From the NCBI RefSeq assembly GCF_000247695.1, contig NW_004624734.1:8489237-8553236 (forward strand): 64,000 nt of DNA. Direction: 5' to 3'. Positions 36,601 to 47,690 of the stretch are shown here, one piece after another. A program made the position numbers and the translations under genes. Origin of the DNA: Heterocephalus glaber (Eukaryota; Chordata; Mammalia; Rodentia; Bathyergidae). Below the pieces are notes generated by a model. It did no database searches. It was not told where the DNA came from and saw only the letters and a program-made list of their open reading frames with translations. How positions within the stretch are numbered: position 1 is the stretch's first letter; every line of letters starts with the position of its first letter.

Positions 36601-39412
36601 AGTCCCAGACCAGCAAGGGCTCTTCTGGCTGAGAAGGCAAGGAAGGCTTCTCACAGGAGGTGACATTTGAGAGGGTCCTTGAAGGATGGCACTGGGTTGC
36701 TTGACGTCCTGATTCTTTTTGTCTTGCCCATGGTGTCATCTCTGCTATACCTCACACTGAGCATGGCAATGGAATGGAAGTATGTTTGAATGAATGGATG
36801 GATGAATGAATGAGGCAAGTAGATACCTTCCAGGAAGTGAAAAGGCAAAGGTCCCTTCAGAGCTGAGAATATGTTATGGGAGCCCTTAAGGCCTGGATAC
36901 TACGGTGTGCAGGAAAGGACAAGATTCCACCTCCTCTGCCTGCCCCCAACTCAGTATGTTCTGTGGCTCCTCTTGCTCACCTGTTCAGCTGAGCCCAAAC
37001 TGTTTCATGATCCCAAGGATTCTTGTTTTTCCAAGGCTTGCAGAGGTTCTTTGCTTACTGTATTCCTCTTTCTTGTTTGTAAACTGGGCTGGGTGGGACA
37101 CACTTGGTAGTGGCCCCTGGCCAGCAACCCGCTACTGCTGCCCCAGCAGGGCCAGGGCCACCTCATGGGCCATCAAGGACCTTTGGGGGCTGGAGAGGTG
37201 CAGAATAATAGCTTTCCCCAGCACACCTAGCCCTGCTCTCTTCCCAGCTCCTGCTGCTCCTGGGGACTCGCCTCGGCAGAACAAAGCCTCCCACTACTTC
37301 TCATGTGGTTTTGGGTTTTGATCTCTGGCAGGGGTTTCCATTTCTTCCTGTTAGAAAGGACCTAACTGCTCATGACAGGAGGCTGGGATATTCAGAGACA
37401 TGGGAAGCAGCTGTCTTTATTTTCACGCAAAGGCATCTGCTCTCAGCATGACCTGTGTGCCCTGAACACAGGGCTTGCAGTTGACCTCAGACAATGCTGA
37501 CACTCTGCGTCCCATCCCGGGATCGGGGCAGCTGTGGGGTGATAAAAAGAATAAGAGACCTGGGAATCAGGATTACGGGATCTGGGTTCAAGGTGAAGCT
37601 CAGCCACTAACCGAATGTGTCCTGGGAGGATGCTTACCAGCTCTGGGTCCCCAACTTCACTTCTGTAACACGAGGGGGTCTGATGAAGCTCTGCCTGTGT
37701 GGCCTCCCCCTCTAATTTCCCAGGTTCTGCAGGATTAACTGGGGAGAAGTCCCAAGGATAGAAACAAGAAACAGGAGTGTGCTTGTGCTGCTAGTTAGAT
37801 GGCCACTGGAGCAGTATCCCTACGGGTACAGCCCCGGGCCCAGCCTCAGAGCCCCTCTGACCTGACTCAGACCCTGACCCAGCAGGAGACATGCAAAGCA
37901 TGGGCTTCTGTCCTAGGCTGGCATTTCCACGCTGCAGTAGGCTTCACACCTCCCCTTGCCTCTCTGGGCCTCAGTTTCCCGCTCTGTGAAAGGAAAAGAA
38001 GGCGCTGATTGGACATTTTCTTTGTCAGCACCAGAGGTCTTTCCTCCAATAAAATTGTTTGCAGAAACCTGACGCAGACAGAAAGGAAACACTGACAACT
38101 GTGGAGCAGTTAAAATTGAAGCTGTTCTCGCACTGTGTAATCATGAGCATCCTGGCAACCACACAGAGCAGATGGGAGGATCAGCACCGTTACAGCAGAT
38201 AAGGAAAACGGAGGCGCCAAGGGGGTGAGCTGCCTGTCCAAGGTTATGCACCTCGGCAAAGTGTTGGAGCTGGGATTCGAAGAGACTGTGGGTCTCAGTC
38301 ATGAAGCCACAGGACCCTGGGACACATCCAGCACCTGATCCAAGTGCTCACACATCCACGTGTGCATGTGAAGGTGGCCAGAGGCCCAGAGCTAGCGGGC
38401 ACCCTCCTGGGACAGGTCCAGTTAGTGTTTGAGCTGTACCTTGAGCCCAGGGCCAGGATAAAAAGCAAAATGGAGACTGAGGGGCCTCCTTCCTCCTGTG
38501 ATGGGAAGCCCTCATCATTAGACCATCCTGGTGACCTGATACCCACCAGAGCCCAGGGGAGAGGAAGAGCCACACTGCTCTCTGGACAGATCCCCCGGGA
38601 ATGCCAGCTTTGCTATCCTGGCTGCTGTTCCCCCAAAACCCCACACCTGTGGCCAGTTGAGCCCAAGTCCGAGCTGTCCCAGACAGCCACACACACAAAG
38701 CTGCTTTTCTGCAGGGACATAAGCCACAGCAGCCCTTCCAGGACAGTCAGTCCTTGGGCCCCTCCATCCTTCAGCTGTGCTTGGGATGCTTCCTGCCCCA
38801 GGAGGCTTGCTGGGTGGGCATTTGTCTGGTGTTAAAGAAAGGACTTGGCACTGGACTCTGGGAGGCCTGGGCATGGATCCTGCCTCTCTTTAGCCATGTG
38901 GACTTGAAGTGTTTAGGGTCCATCCCTGTCTCTGCATTTTTGTCTAGAGCCTGTGAAAAAAGGGTAAGTTCACCACTCAGTGGCACGGCATCAAGGATGT
39001 AGCAGGTGGGCATGCGGGACCCCCTGTTTCCCCTCCCTCCATCTGCAAAGATATCCACTGCATGGAAAAGCAGAGACAAGCACTGCCCGCCCTCTGCCAG
39101 TCAGCAGCCATCTATTGACCACCTGCTATGTGTCGGACACATGCCGGAGAAAGGAAGGGCCACCTACACAAGCAAGTGGAACAGATGTGCCCTACACAGA
39201 TGCAGAGGGACAGGATGGGTAGGAGAAGGGAGGGGTGTGAGTCCGGGTTTGAGCAGAGAAACAGCCCACAGGAGAGGGGCTCTGAGGTGTACTGCAGGGA
39301 ACAGCCGTGTGTACTGCAGGCCGGGGCAAGGCCATCCAGACTCTAGGAGCCTTCAGGAGGGGCAGCCAGAAGTCCTGGGCATAGACCAAAGCTGTCATCT
39401 GTGCAGAATTTC
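33633..39412. other. BDKRB2 intron, unique-looking sequence with MIR pieces
   Basis: MIR-like pieces lie at ~37600-37740 (tail 'ttcacttctgtaacacg') and at ~38175-38290 in reverse ('gataaggaaaacggaggc', 'gagctgggattcga'). A short (GAAT/GGAT)n lies at ~36785-36812. Long frames such as 35727-36470 have no recognisable domain. Confidence 0.5.
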
Positions 39413-39488
39413 AGGCTGGAGTGTAGCTCAGGGATTGAGCATTTGCCTAGTGTGTGTGAAGCCCTGCATCCAACCTCCAGAGCCACAA
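39413..39488 (+). mobile_element. ID SINE
   Basis: 'ggctggagtgtagctcaggg' and 'catttgcctagtgtgtgtgaagccctg' (seen in pieces). The B box is degenerate. Confidence 0.85.
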
Positions 39489-40904
39489 ACCCACAATAAC
39501 ATAAGCAAGTTTTCCTTTCCTCCTGAGAATCCCCGGGCCTGGTCTGAAATCATTCCAGCTTTGTGGATCATCCAGGTAACCAAGGGCCACCCCCTTTGTG
39601 GCAAGGCAGCCAACTCTGGACTTCAGTCTTGTCCACAAAACACCCACTCAGCAACCCCTGGGTTAGCGTTCAATTGCATACCTGGGAAGGACAGCCTGGC
39701 CAGGCACACACATGGAGCTAGAACCGGCCATGCAAGGCATGGGGAGGCACAGGGGAGGGCAGTAGCTGTGCAGAGGGGAGGGCAGGGTGCAGGGGCAGCT
39801 GGAGTTCAGATGGAAGTGGGAAGTGCACCTGGGAGCCAGGAGTGTGTCTGCAAGGTGGGAGCACTGGGAAATGTACTAAAGGAAAAATAACTGGAATAAA
39901 GGGATGACTCAATAAATGGCACTAACAGGCGCAGTGCATGTTTCTAAATGTGTCACTATGGCATCCATGGAACAACATGGAAAACTGCCCTGATGTGATG
40001 CTCCATATAAACCCCTGAAAGATGGTGGAAAGTAGAATCTGAGAAGAGCTGTATTGAAGGACCAAACCTTGGGAGGTTTTAATATTATTTTTGAAGGTCC
40101 CTTTACTGCTGTAACTTTTTAAAGGGAGATTTTGGTTTGAGGAGGACTGGTAGGATATCAGATGAAATTGCTTTCTATTAAAACTACGATACCCAATGTG
40201 GGTAAAAGAAACACACCATGCTGAACAGAATAATCTAGCCACAGAGAACAGGAAAGATAAACATTAAGAAGGTCCAGGTATCTGAGAGTAGACGTTCATG
40301 ACAGCAGCCTCACCATCTTCTGCAGAAATCAGGATGGGAGGGGACAGCCCGTGCCCTCCGGAGTGTTTCTAGAGCATTCCCTGACTATAAAGTGTAAAAT
40401 GCTGGAAGGTCCCCACTCTGAACATCTGGGATTGAGCCTGATTTTCGGGGTTGGCTGTCTTTGGGAGCTCGGAGGGTGGGGGTTCCCTTCCCAGAACCCC
40501 TTCTTTCCCCTTAGGCTCTGGTCTTCCTATGCTGCAGGGGCTGATGAGGCTTAGAAGGCCCCGTCCTGGGTCCCTCTCACCCCAGCCCTTCTCTGTTTGT
40601 GTGCTGTAGTCTGAGGTTTACCTGGTGAGTCTCTGAACAGTACCCTGACTTGGTAGCTTGTAAATCAGGTGTTAGAGAAGAACATTTGTCATCCAGGTAT
40701 TGGGGAAAGGGAGTCAGGGGACCATGTTTTCTAGCTCTGGCCTTGACTACAGCTTGCCCAATAGCCTGGGGGACTTGACTGACTTATGAGACTAACGTTG
40801 TTCAAGAGACTGGGATGGCAAAGCACAGGTAGACACGGTGGAAGGCAGAGGTGAAGACATGAAGAAGACAGGGTCCTCCCCTCCTGGACCAAATATGATC
40901 GTGT

Positions 40905-40937
<33 letters not shown>

Positions 40938-41624
40938 CACACACACACAATGCTCACTGAGAGGAGAGGCAAAAGCAATGGAGAAAATCCACCCTCGGAC
41001 CATGAACAGAGCCCCAGTGTCTCAAGGGTCCCCTGATGGGCAGCAGGTTGTCCCAGGCACACGCGTCTCCATCCAGCTGTGAAATCAGTGTCAAATCCTT
41101 AGCAGGTCTGTGAGTAGGAGAGCAGCCCAGGAGGAAGAGACACCCCCTAAACAGTACGCTGCTCAGGTGCAGCTCAAGCAGAGGGTTCTGGTGGTACAGG
41201 ATGGGTGGCTTAGAGCTGGGACCACTGACTACATGCTTCTGCACTTGACCCACATGGAGGGACCTGCCCCTCACAGCAGCCAGGGGATGCAGGGACTCTT
41301 ATTCCTTACCCGTTACACCCATGTGATGGAGAACCACAGCGAATGTTTAAATTTAAAACAAATGTATCGCAGTAAAAGGCACATTGCCATGAATCCCCCT
41401 CAAAATCCTCCCCCTTGCTTCAAACACACTCATCTCATCGTTCTTGCCACTTTCTGAAGCAGTTCTGGAAGTCCTTGCTTATGAGTGTCTTTAGTTCTAC
41501 TTCCCTGCCTGCCTAGATGTTCTGAAGTGATTCAAAACATTGACCTTTGACGGCTGTTTTGACTTTGGGAAAGAGCCACAAGTCACCCATGCCAGATTTG
41601 GTGAACAAGGTGAAAAGGACTGTT
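39489..41624. other. BDKRB2 intron; AT-rich piece and (AC)n
   Basis: An (AC)n microsatellite lies at ~40905-40948, interrupted by one GC. 39990-40260 is AT-rich and unidentified. Nothing else is recognised. Confidence 0.55.
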
Positions 41625-42030
41625 GTGGCTTGCGTCTAGATGTCCTCCCCCAATGCCTCATGCAGTCATAGTTGGGGCTTTTAAAGAAGTGGTTGAATCT
41701 GGAGTGTGTAGCTGATTCATGGTGCAATGCTAGGATTAAGGGTGGGTGATTACTAAATCAGTCCACTAACTGGTTTGGCACCACCCTAATCCTGGTAGCC
41801 TAGACAGAATATAAAAGGGGCAGAAAGAAACTGCTAAGATCGCTTGCTTGCTTTTGCTGTCTTCTGCCTGCACTGGACTCTTTCTCTTCCGCGATGCCTC
41901 TCTGCCATGCCACCCTGCCTTGGAGCCAGCTGACTACAGACTGAAACCTGTATGACCTGTGAGACACATAAACCTCTCTTCCTTTAACTTGGAGTATTTT
42001 GTCTCAGCCACGAGAAAAGGACACACTATA
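41625..42030 (+). mobile_element. Rodent MaLR-type solitary LTR, copy 1
   Basis: Starts near 'tgttgtggcttgcgtctag', has a TATA-like TATAAAAGG at 41810-41818, and continues with 'gccatgccaccctgccttgg', 'cataaacctctcttcc' and 'attttgtctcagccacgag'. The order matches the LTR at 49310-49695, so the two are one family. The orientation is the same as BDKRB2. No internal retroviral genes are present. Confidence 0.82.
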
Positions 42031-44436
42031 AAGTTTTTATGAGCCTGTCTTCCCATTGGATGGCACACAGAAGCAGTATCCATTATATTTTTATCAGACT
42101 TGGTAAAGACACTCAAGAAAGAGGGCTCCAGAGCTGCTTCAGAAAGTGGTAATAACAACGGGATAAGTGTGTTCAAAAGGAGGGGGAATTTTGAGGGGGC
42201 TCATGGCAAGGTATCTTTTATTGTAATAAAATTTTTAAAATGTAGCCATCTGCCATATATTTTGATCCCCCTTATTGAGAAAAATGAGATGAAATAATGC
42301 ACTGTGTGGAAGAGGACTCAGTCCATGGCCAGCTTCCAGAGCCCACCTGTCAGACCGTTCCTGTTGTCATTCAAGTCCCCAGCTAATGCTTCAAGGCTGT
42401 GCCTCCCCACAGCTCCCCTTCACATTCAGTTTCTGCCTTAGCTATGTCACTTGTATAATTATTTTTTAACATCTACTTATTTTTGAACTATAACTTCATG
42501 TCACCAACCTAAATGGAAAAATGACTATTGTTTGTCATTTTAAAAGAAAGATCAATCAAAATATCAACCATCTGTAAAAGGCCGGGTAGTCGTGGGGGAC
42601 CAGCCACAGCCCTGAGCCTGCTCTCCTTGGTAGAAGGGACTGTCTTTGGGCTTTGTGTGGCTGGAACAGAATGCTGAGGCTAAGAAATGTCTGAGGAAAG
42701 GGGTTTATTTGGGCCCCTGGCTCTGGAGGCTGGAAGTCCAAGGCTGTGGTAAGCAGTCGGAGCCCTGTGCCGAATGAAAGGCTCTGCAGACCCCACCTCC
42801 CCAGTGCAGGATGCTGCAGGTCATGCTCCCCAGCCACCACCTAACCATCTCTCCTCCTTGTCAGCCCCAGAAAAGTCTCATCCGTGTTCCACACTGAGGC
42901 CAGATGCCTTCAGGCTGGAAGAGGCTGATGGTCCCATCTTTTCATAAAGATCCTGTGCCCACCACAGCCTCCCTCAGGTGAGTCAAAGGGACCCTGCAGA
43001 TAACTCATTAGCCAGCCTGGAGACCTCCCAGGATTGTTGGGCCTATCAGATCCTAGGTGGGAGAGAGATGAAGGAGCAAGGAGTGTTGAGCCAAAAGATA
43101 AAACCCTGAGTCCCTGTGGGCAGGTTGTGCTGTGGGACTGGGAAAAGACACTCCTGGCTGGCCCAGGCTAGCTGAAATGAAGGTAAGGTTTCCATCCTGA
43201 AGTCAGCACCCAGAGGTCAGGCACACGTGGATGTTCCTGCAGAGACGGGGTGTCTCCCACGTGTGGCTGACAGTGGGTGGAACCAGAGCCCTCTGAAGAC
43301 AGAACAGGGCAGGGGATCTATCCAGATCTCGGCAGAAGAAAAGGAGGCCAGGCCAGGAGGAGCAGAGTCTGAGGACACAGGGGAAGGGCCAGCATGGTCT
43401 CTGTCCATGGCCGTCTCAGCCAGGGCTGTGGGTCCCTGAACCTGTAGCTCCTCCTCGGGACTCACTAGGCAGCCATCTGGTGACTCTGTGGCTTCTCAGA
43501 GCCAGCTCTGAGCCAGGCTGTCAGCAAGTAGCATCTGTTGTGGTCTTCTGTCCCTAGCGAGCTGGCCCATGAAAGAGTCACCAACTCCATGAGCCAAATG
43601 CTGAGGAAATGGGCTTTCTGTAGCTGCAGACTTGGGGCCAAGGGTTGGATGAGGGGACTGTCCAGGGCAGGTCTCTCCCCTGCAGAGGACTCGGAAAGGG
43701 GCCACCAGCTTCCATGGGTTGGGAATGCAGGGCGAGTGGAGGCAGCTGGCGACTGAGTCTCTTGTCTGGAGCCTCAGCTGGAAGAGGCAAAGCTGGGGAC
43801 CAGAAGCAGCCGATCGCTTCTGGAAGAGGTCTCCAGTTGCTGCCTGTCCATGTGGCTGCTGGCGGGTCCTCCCAACATGGTGGCTGGGTTTCCCAAGAGA
43901 GCCAATCTAAGAGGCCAAGGAGGAATCTGCACAGGACTTTATGCTGCAGACTTGGAAGTCACACACCATTACTGCCACCATTGGTTAGAAGCAAGTCACT
44001 AAGTCCAGCCCATGCCCACCTGAAGACGGATTAGGCTCCTCCTCTGGAAAGGAGGAGTATCAAAGAGTTGTGGGATGTACTCAAACCATCTCGCCACCAG
44101 CGGGATCTTTCTGTAGCCTACTTCCTGTCCTCTCTTCCCTTCCCTACAGTCCTCGGGGAGCCGCCTCACTTCCTGGGAGCTCTTTCTCCCTTTTCCAACC
44201 TCGCCTCTTGCACCTCTTGCCTGCCCTCTCCTGCATCTGGTGCTGCCTGCAGGGCGGGGACGTGGGATCCCTCTCCATGCCCCGTCCCCAGGCAGAGCTC
44301 CCCAAACCTCTCCAGGCTTTGAGCGGCAGGTGTACCACAGGCCCCAGGATGGCGCGGCTGCCCTGAGAAGCAGAGGGACTTTTCCTGCGAAAGCCCAGAG
44401 GCAATGAGCAGAACCTGTCTGTGATGTGCTGCTCAG
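42031..44436. other. BDKRB2 intron, 3' part; possible antisense LTR remnant
   Basis: 42655-43010 looks like a degenerate antisense MaLR LTR ('aaaggggtttatttgggccc', 'ggaggctggaagtccaagg'). The rest is unassigned. Confidence 0.45.
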
Positions 44437-44537
44437 AGCCTGGGCCAGAAATCTTCCCAACCATGAGCCTCCTGGAGGAGTATCTTTCCCTCCGCCATCC
44501 CTTGCCTTAAACACCAAGAGCACAGGGGACAGGCCAG
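44437..44537 (+). other. BDKRB2: Possible noncoding exon 2 of BDKRB2, containing a short uORF
   Basis: The interval starts after the acceptor-like 'tgtgatgtgctgctcag' (AG at 44435-44436) and ends at a strong donor, CCAG|GTAAGC (donor GT at 44538-44539). A better acceptor, 'ctgcctgcag' at 44243-44252, would instead give a 285-base exon. It lies 1.1 kb before the coding exon, where a second 5' UTR exon is expected from other mammals. A 15-codon upstream frame runs from the ATG at 44463 to the TAA at 44508-44510. No cDNA is available, so this is a guess from splice signals. Confidence 0.35.
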
Positions 44538-45659
44538 GTAAGCCTCTCTCTGGGTGTGTGCTTTGGGCTTTTCCAAATCAAACCATGCTTTGATTTGAAC
44601 CTTGCCTCTGCCAGGTAAGGAGAGTCAGGAAAGAGTAATTAACTACTGCGAAGAAGGCAAAATGGAGACTCAGAGAGGTCAAGATGTTTGCCCAAGACCA
44701 CACAGCTGGGACGGAAAGCTGATGGGCCAAGCACTGTGCCTCTCTGCCACAGGTGGACACCAGTTAGCAAGGACTTCTAGAAACTGGCCTAAGCCCCTGT
44801 TCCGAACCTCCCCTGAGAGTGAGAGAGGAACAGTGGTTAATGATGCGGTCACGGACACAGCAGCCAGAACCCTCCAACTTTGGTGCTAAAGTCTGACGTT
44901 GGCTGTTTCAACAGGCGACAAAAGTAGCTGAATTCTTGTATTCATTGAACCGAATACAGGGCTTGGGTTTCCTGCACACTGTCCTGCATCCCCTCCCTCC
45001 ATAATCTTGAGAAGTAGACTTTGTCATTCCCATTTTCCTGGTTAGTCCACTGAGGCTCAGAGAAGTTAACCCAGCTGATAAGTAAGAGAACCAGGACTGG
45101 GACCCGGGAGGGCCCCCTGGCTCTCGGCTCCCACCACCTCTCCTTCATGCGTCCTCCCCTTCCCCCCAAGTGGGGAGCTGTTGCTGGTGGAGGGTGTGGA
45201 GGTGCAATGCTGCCCTCTGCCGGCAGCAGCCAGCTGTACAGGGAGAAGGGGTGTGGCCAGATGGGCCTTGGTCTCCCCAGGCCGGGGCTGGAGCCTCCCT
45301 GCCTGGCGTGACTGTGTTTTTCCTCTCCTACTCATTGCTCGAGGAGTGGTGGTGTGATAAGGAAGGAGTGTGCTGTGCACCCTCTCCTCGGGAAGCTTCA
45401 GGGCCCAGACTGCTGACTGTCAGAGCTGCTGATAGACACTGGCCCGGGAATCACCCCAGGGAGCTTGGAGATGAAGCAGTGAGGCCACACTTAGCCCAGG
45501 GGTGGAGGGGGCTCCCTGAGATCTGCGAAGTCAACAGTCTCTCAGAACTGGCTGCAGAAATGAAGCTCAGTCCCCGCAGCTTTGCCTCAGGGAGCCAACT
45601 GCTGAGCCGCTGGGCCGCCCTGTCCCTGAAGCTTCCGCACTAGCTGCTTCTTCCACTCA
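44538..45659. other. Last BDKRB2 intron with MIR pieces
   Basis: Reverse MIR-like segments lie at ~44640-44755 ('tggagactcagagaggtc', 'caagaccacacagctggga') and ~45005-45095 ('cattttcctggtta', 'ctgaggctcagagaagtt'). Nothing coding recognised. Confidence 0.6.
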
Positions 45660-45710
45660 GGACTTCTTCGGCGTGTAACACCCTCTTTTCCACTCTCTTT
45701 CAGCACCGTC
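45641..45710 (+). other. BDKRB2: Two candidate splice acceptors before the BDKRB2 coding exon
   Basis: Pyrimidine tracts end at AG 45659-45660 ('gcttcttccactcag') and at AG 45702-45703 ('ttttccactctctttcag'), 43 bases apart. The ATG frame is open upstream back to a TGA at 45627-45629 but contains no other ATG. Either acceptor therefore leaves the start at 45711 unless an upstream exon adds in-frame sequence. Confidence 0.55.
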
Positions 45711-46838
45711 ATGTTCAACATCACCGTGCAAGTAGGTGCATCTGCGCTGAACGGAACGCTTGCCCAGGGCAGCAGCTGCCCCGACACCGAGTGGTGGAGC
45801 TGGCTCAATGCCACGCAGGCCCCCTTCTTGTGGGTCTTGTTCGTGCTGGCCGCACTTGAGAACATCTTCGTCCTCGGTGTCTTCTGCTTGCACAAGAGCA
45901 GCTGCACAGTGGCAGAGATCTACCTGGGGAACCTGGCGGTGGCCGACCTCATCTTGGCCTGCGGACTCCCCTTCTGGGCCATCACCATCGCCAACAACTT
46001 TGACTGGCTCTTCGGGGAGGCTCTGTGCCGCGTGGTGAACACCATGATCCACATGAACCTGTACAGCAGCATCTGCTTCCTGATGCTGGTGAGCATCGAC
46101 CGCTACCTGGCCCTGGTGAAGACCATGTCCATGGGCCGGATGCGTGGGGTGCGCTGGGCCAAACTCTACAGTCTGGTGATCTGGGGGTGCACGCTGCTCC
46201 TGAGCTCACCCATGCTGGTGTTTCGGACCATGATGGAGTACAGTGAGGAGGGCCACAATGTTACTGCCTGTGTCATCATCTACCCTTCCCACACCTGGGA
46301 GGTGCTCACCAACGTCCTCCTCAACCTGGTGGGCTTCCTACTGCCCCTCAGCATCATCACCTTCTGCACAGTGCAGATCATGCAGGTGCTGCGCAACAAC
46401 GAGATGCAGAAGTTCAAGGAGATCCAGACGGAGCGGAGGGCCACTGTGCTGGTCCTGGCGGTGCTGCTGCTGTTTGTCGTGTGCTGGCTGCCCTTCCAGA
46501 TCAGCACCTTCCTGGACACGCTGCTGCGCCTCGGCATCCTCTCTGGCTGCTGGGATGAGCACATCATTGACATCGTCACGCAGATCAGCTCCTACTTGGC
46601 CTACAGCAACAGCTGCCTCAACCCACTGGTGTATGTGATCGTGGGCAAGCGCTTCCGGAAGAAGTCTCGGGAGGTGTACCACAGGGTGTGCGGGAAAGGG
46701 GGCTGCGTGTCCGAACCGGTCCAGATGGAGAACTCCATGGGAACGCTGCGCACGTCCATCTCGGTGGACCGGCAGATCCACAAACTGCAGGACTGGGCGA
46801 GGAGTGGCAGTGAAGGGACGCCACAGGGGCTACTGTGA
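45711..46838 (+). CDS. BDKRB2: Bradykinin receptor B2 (375 aa), class A GPCR
   Basis: This is the cell-surface receptor for bradykinin and kallidin. In the family it couples mainly to Gq (phospholipase C, Ca2+), causing vasodilation, pain and vascular leak. Seven membrane segments are visible, the first at ~37-61. Key residues: DRY at 130-132, disulfide pair C106/C187, CWLP at 258-261, NPLVY at 304-308, tail cysteines C327/C332 (probable palmitoylation), and a Ser/Thr phosphorylation cluster in NSMGTLRTSIS (341-351). Glycosylation sequons lie at N3, N14, N33 and N183. The N-terminus MFNIT matches the rodent B2 start. I chose the ATG at 45711 because no in-frame ATG lies upstream in the same exon; rat and human use additional upstream starts. 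The C-terminus deviates: after LQDWA it reads RSGSEGTPQGLL instead of the family's short GSRQ/GNKQ ending (see findings). Identity is very secure. Confidence 0.98.
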   Translation: MFNITVQVGASALNGTLAQGSSCPDTEWWSWLNATQAPFLWVLFVLAALENIFVLGVFCLHKSSCTVAEIYLGNLAVADLILACGLPFWAITIANNFDWLFGEALCRVVNTMIHMNLYSSICFLMLVSIDRYLALVKTMSMGRMRGVRWAKLYSLVIWGCTLLLSSPMLVFRTMMEYSEEGHNVTACVIIYPSHTWEVLTNVLLNLVGFLLPLSIITFCTVQIMQVLRNNEMQKFKEIQTERRATVLVLAVLLLFVVCWLPFQISTFLDTLLRLGILSGCWDEHIIDIVTQISSYLAYSNSCLNPLVYVIVGKRFRKKSREVYHRVCGKGGCVSEPVQMENSMGTLRTSISVDRQIHKLQDWARSGSEGTPQGLL

Positions 46839-47690
46839 GTGTGCGCGAGGGCCGACACACAGTTGCTCTTCAGCATGGGTCCAGCAAGGAGCGGAAGACA
46901 CCCCTCATGACCTCGGGCGATAAGCCGGCCTCTCCGGGAAAACCCAGGAGGTGATTCCTGCCCTGCCCCACTGCATGGTGGGTCTGTGACAATGGGGTGA
47001 GTGGGGCCCAGCCGGGGCGCCCTCCACACACAGTATTAGTCTCACCTGCTGCCACTCCTGGGCCAGCCTGCTCCTTCCTAAACATGGAGAGGACCTGGGC
47101 AGGGAAGGAATGGCTGAGGGGCGTGGCATGACTGCTCAGAGCTCCAGGAGGGCTGCGCCCCCCTCCGGTGCCCTGAGCCAGGGCACGCGCGGCAGTGCCT
47201 GGTGGAATCTTTGTCCTGGGGTTCATTAACCCACACAGCTCAGACTGTGGAGGCTGATTTCTCAGTTAAACTCTGAGGGGTCCCCATTAAGAACCCAGAG
47301 ACCAGGATTCCGTGGCTCCTCTTTTCTGTGCAAAAAAAGAACCCCGTAGGCACTCACTGTGTACCTCCTGGAGAGATAACGGGACTCCATCTCGGAGGAG
47401 CCCAGAAAGCCCTCGGGGAAGAGGAGGCCTGCGGGCAGGCGGGCTCCAGCGGGCTGTCTGTCCTGCCGGGCTCAGGCCAGGCCCTGTGGGAGGAACAGAG
47501 CCCCCTCAGCCAGAACTAGATGCACAACCCCCTTGCCTGTGCCTCAGTGTCCCCTCTGTGACACGAGGTTGCGGGAGGGTAAAGGTGGCAACGGGCATCA
47601 AAGGACTTTGAGAAGTGAAAGGTGCTACGTGAATGTGAGGCATCCTTATGCACACGGAATGGGAATAAATTAATTATAAGGAAAAGATGC
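46839..47690 (+). other. BDKRB2: BDKRB2 3' UTR with AATAAA signal
   Basis: Directly follows the stop. The early part ('cacagttgctcttcagcatggg', seen in pieces) resembles human BDKRB2 3' UTR as I remember it. The first AATAAA is at 47664-47669, ~0.83 kb after the stop, and the sequence around it is AT-rich. Longer transcripts using later signals are possible. Confidence 0.6.

Noticed and set aside
39006..39890. 294-codon open frame on the + strand
   Set aside because: It runs through an ID SINE (39413-39488) without change of character and shows no domain, so it is a chance frame.
45760..46038. Alternative + frames within BDKRB2 (also 46243-46638)
   Set aside because: Arginine/serine/proline-rich out-of-frame readings of the real coding sequence.
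46338..46781. Long antisense frames over both receptor genes (also 45657-46052, 59338-59781 and 59798-60103)
   Set aside because: They are mirror frames of the GC-rich receptor coding sequences and need no separate gene.
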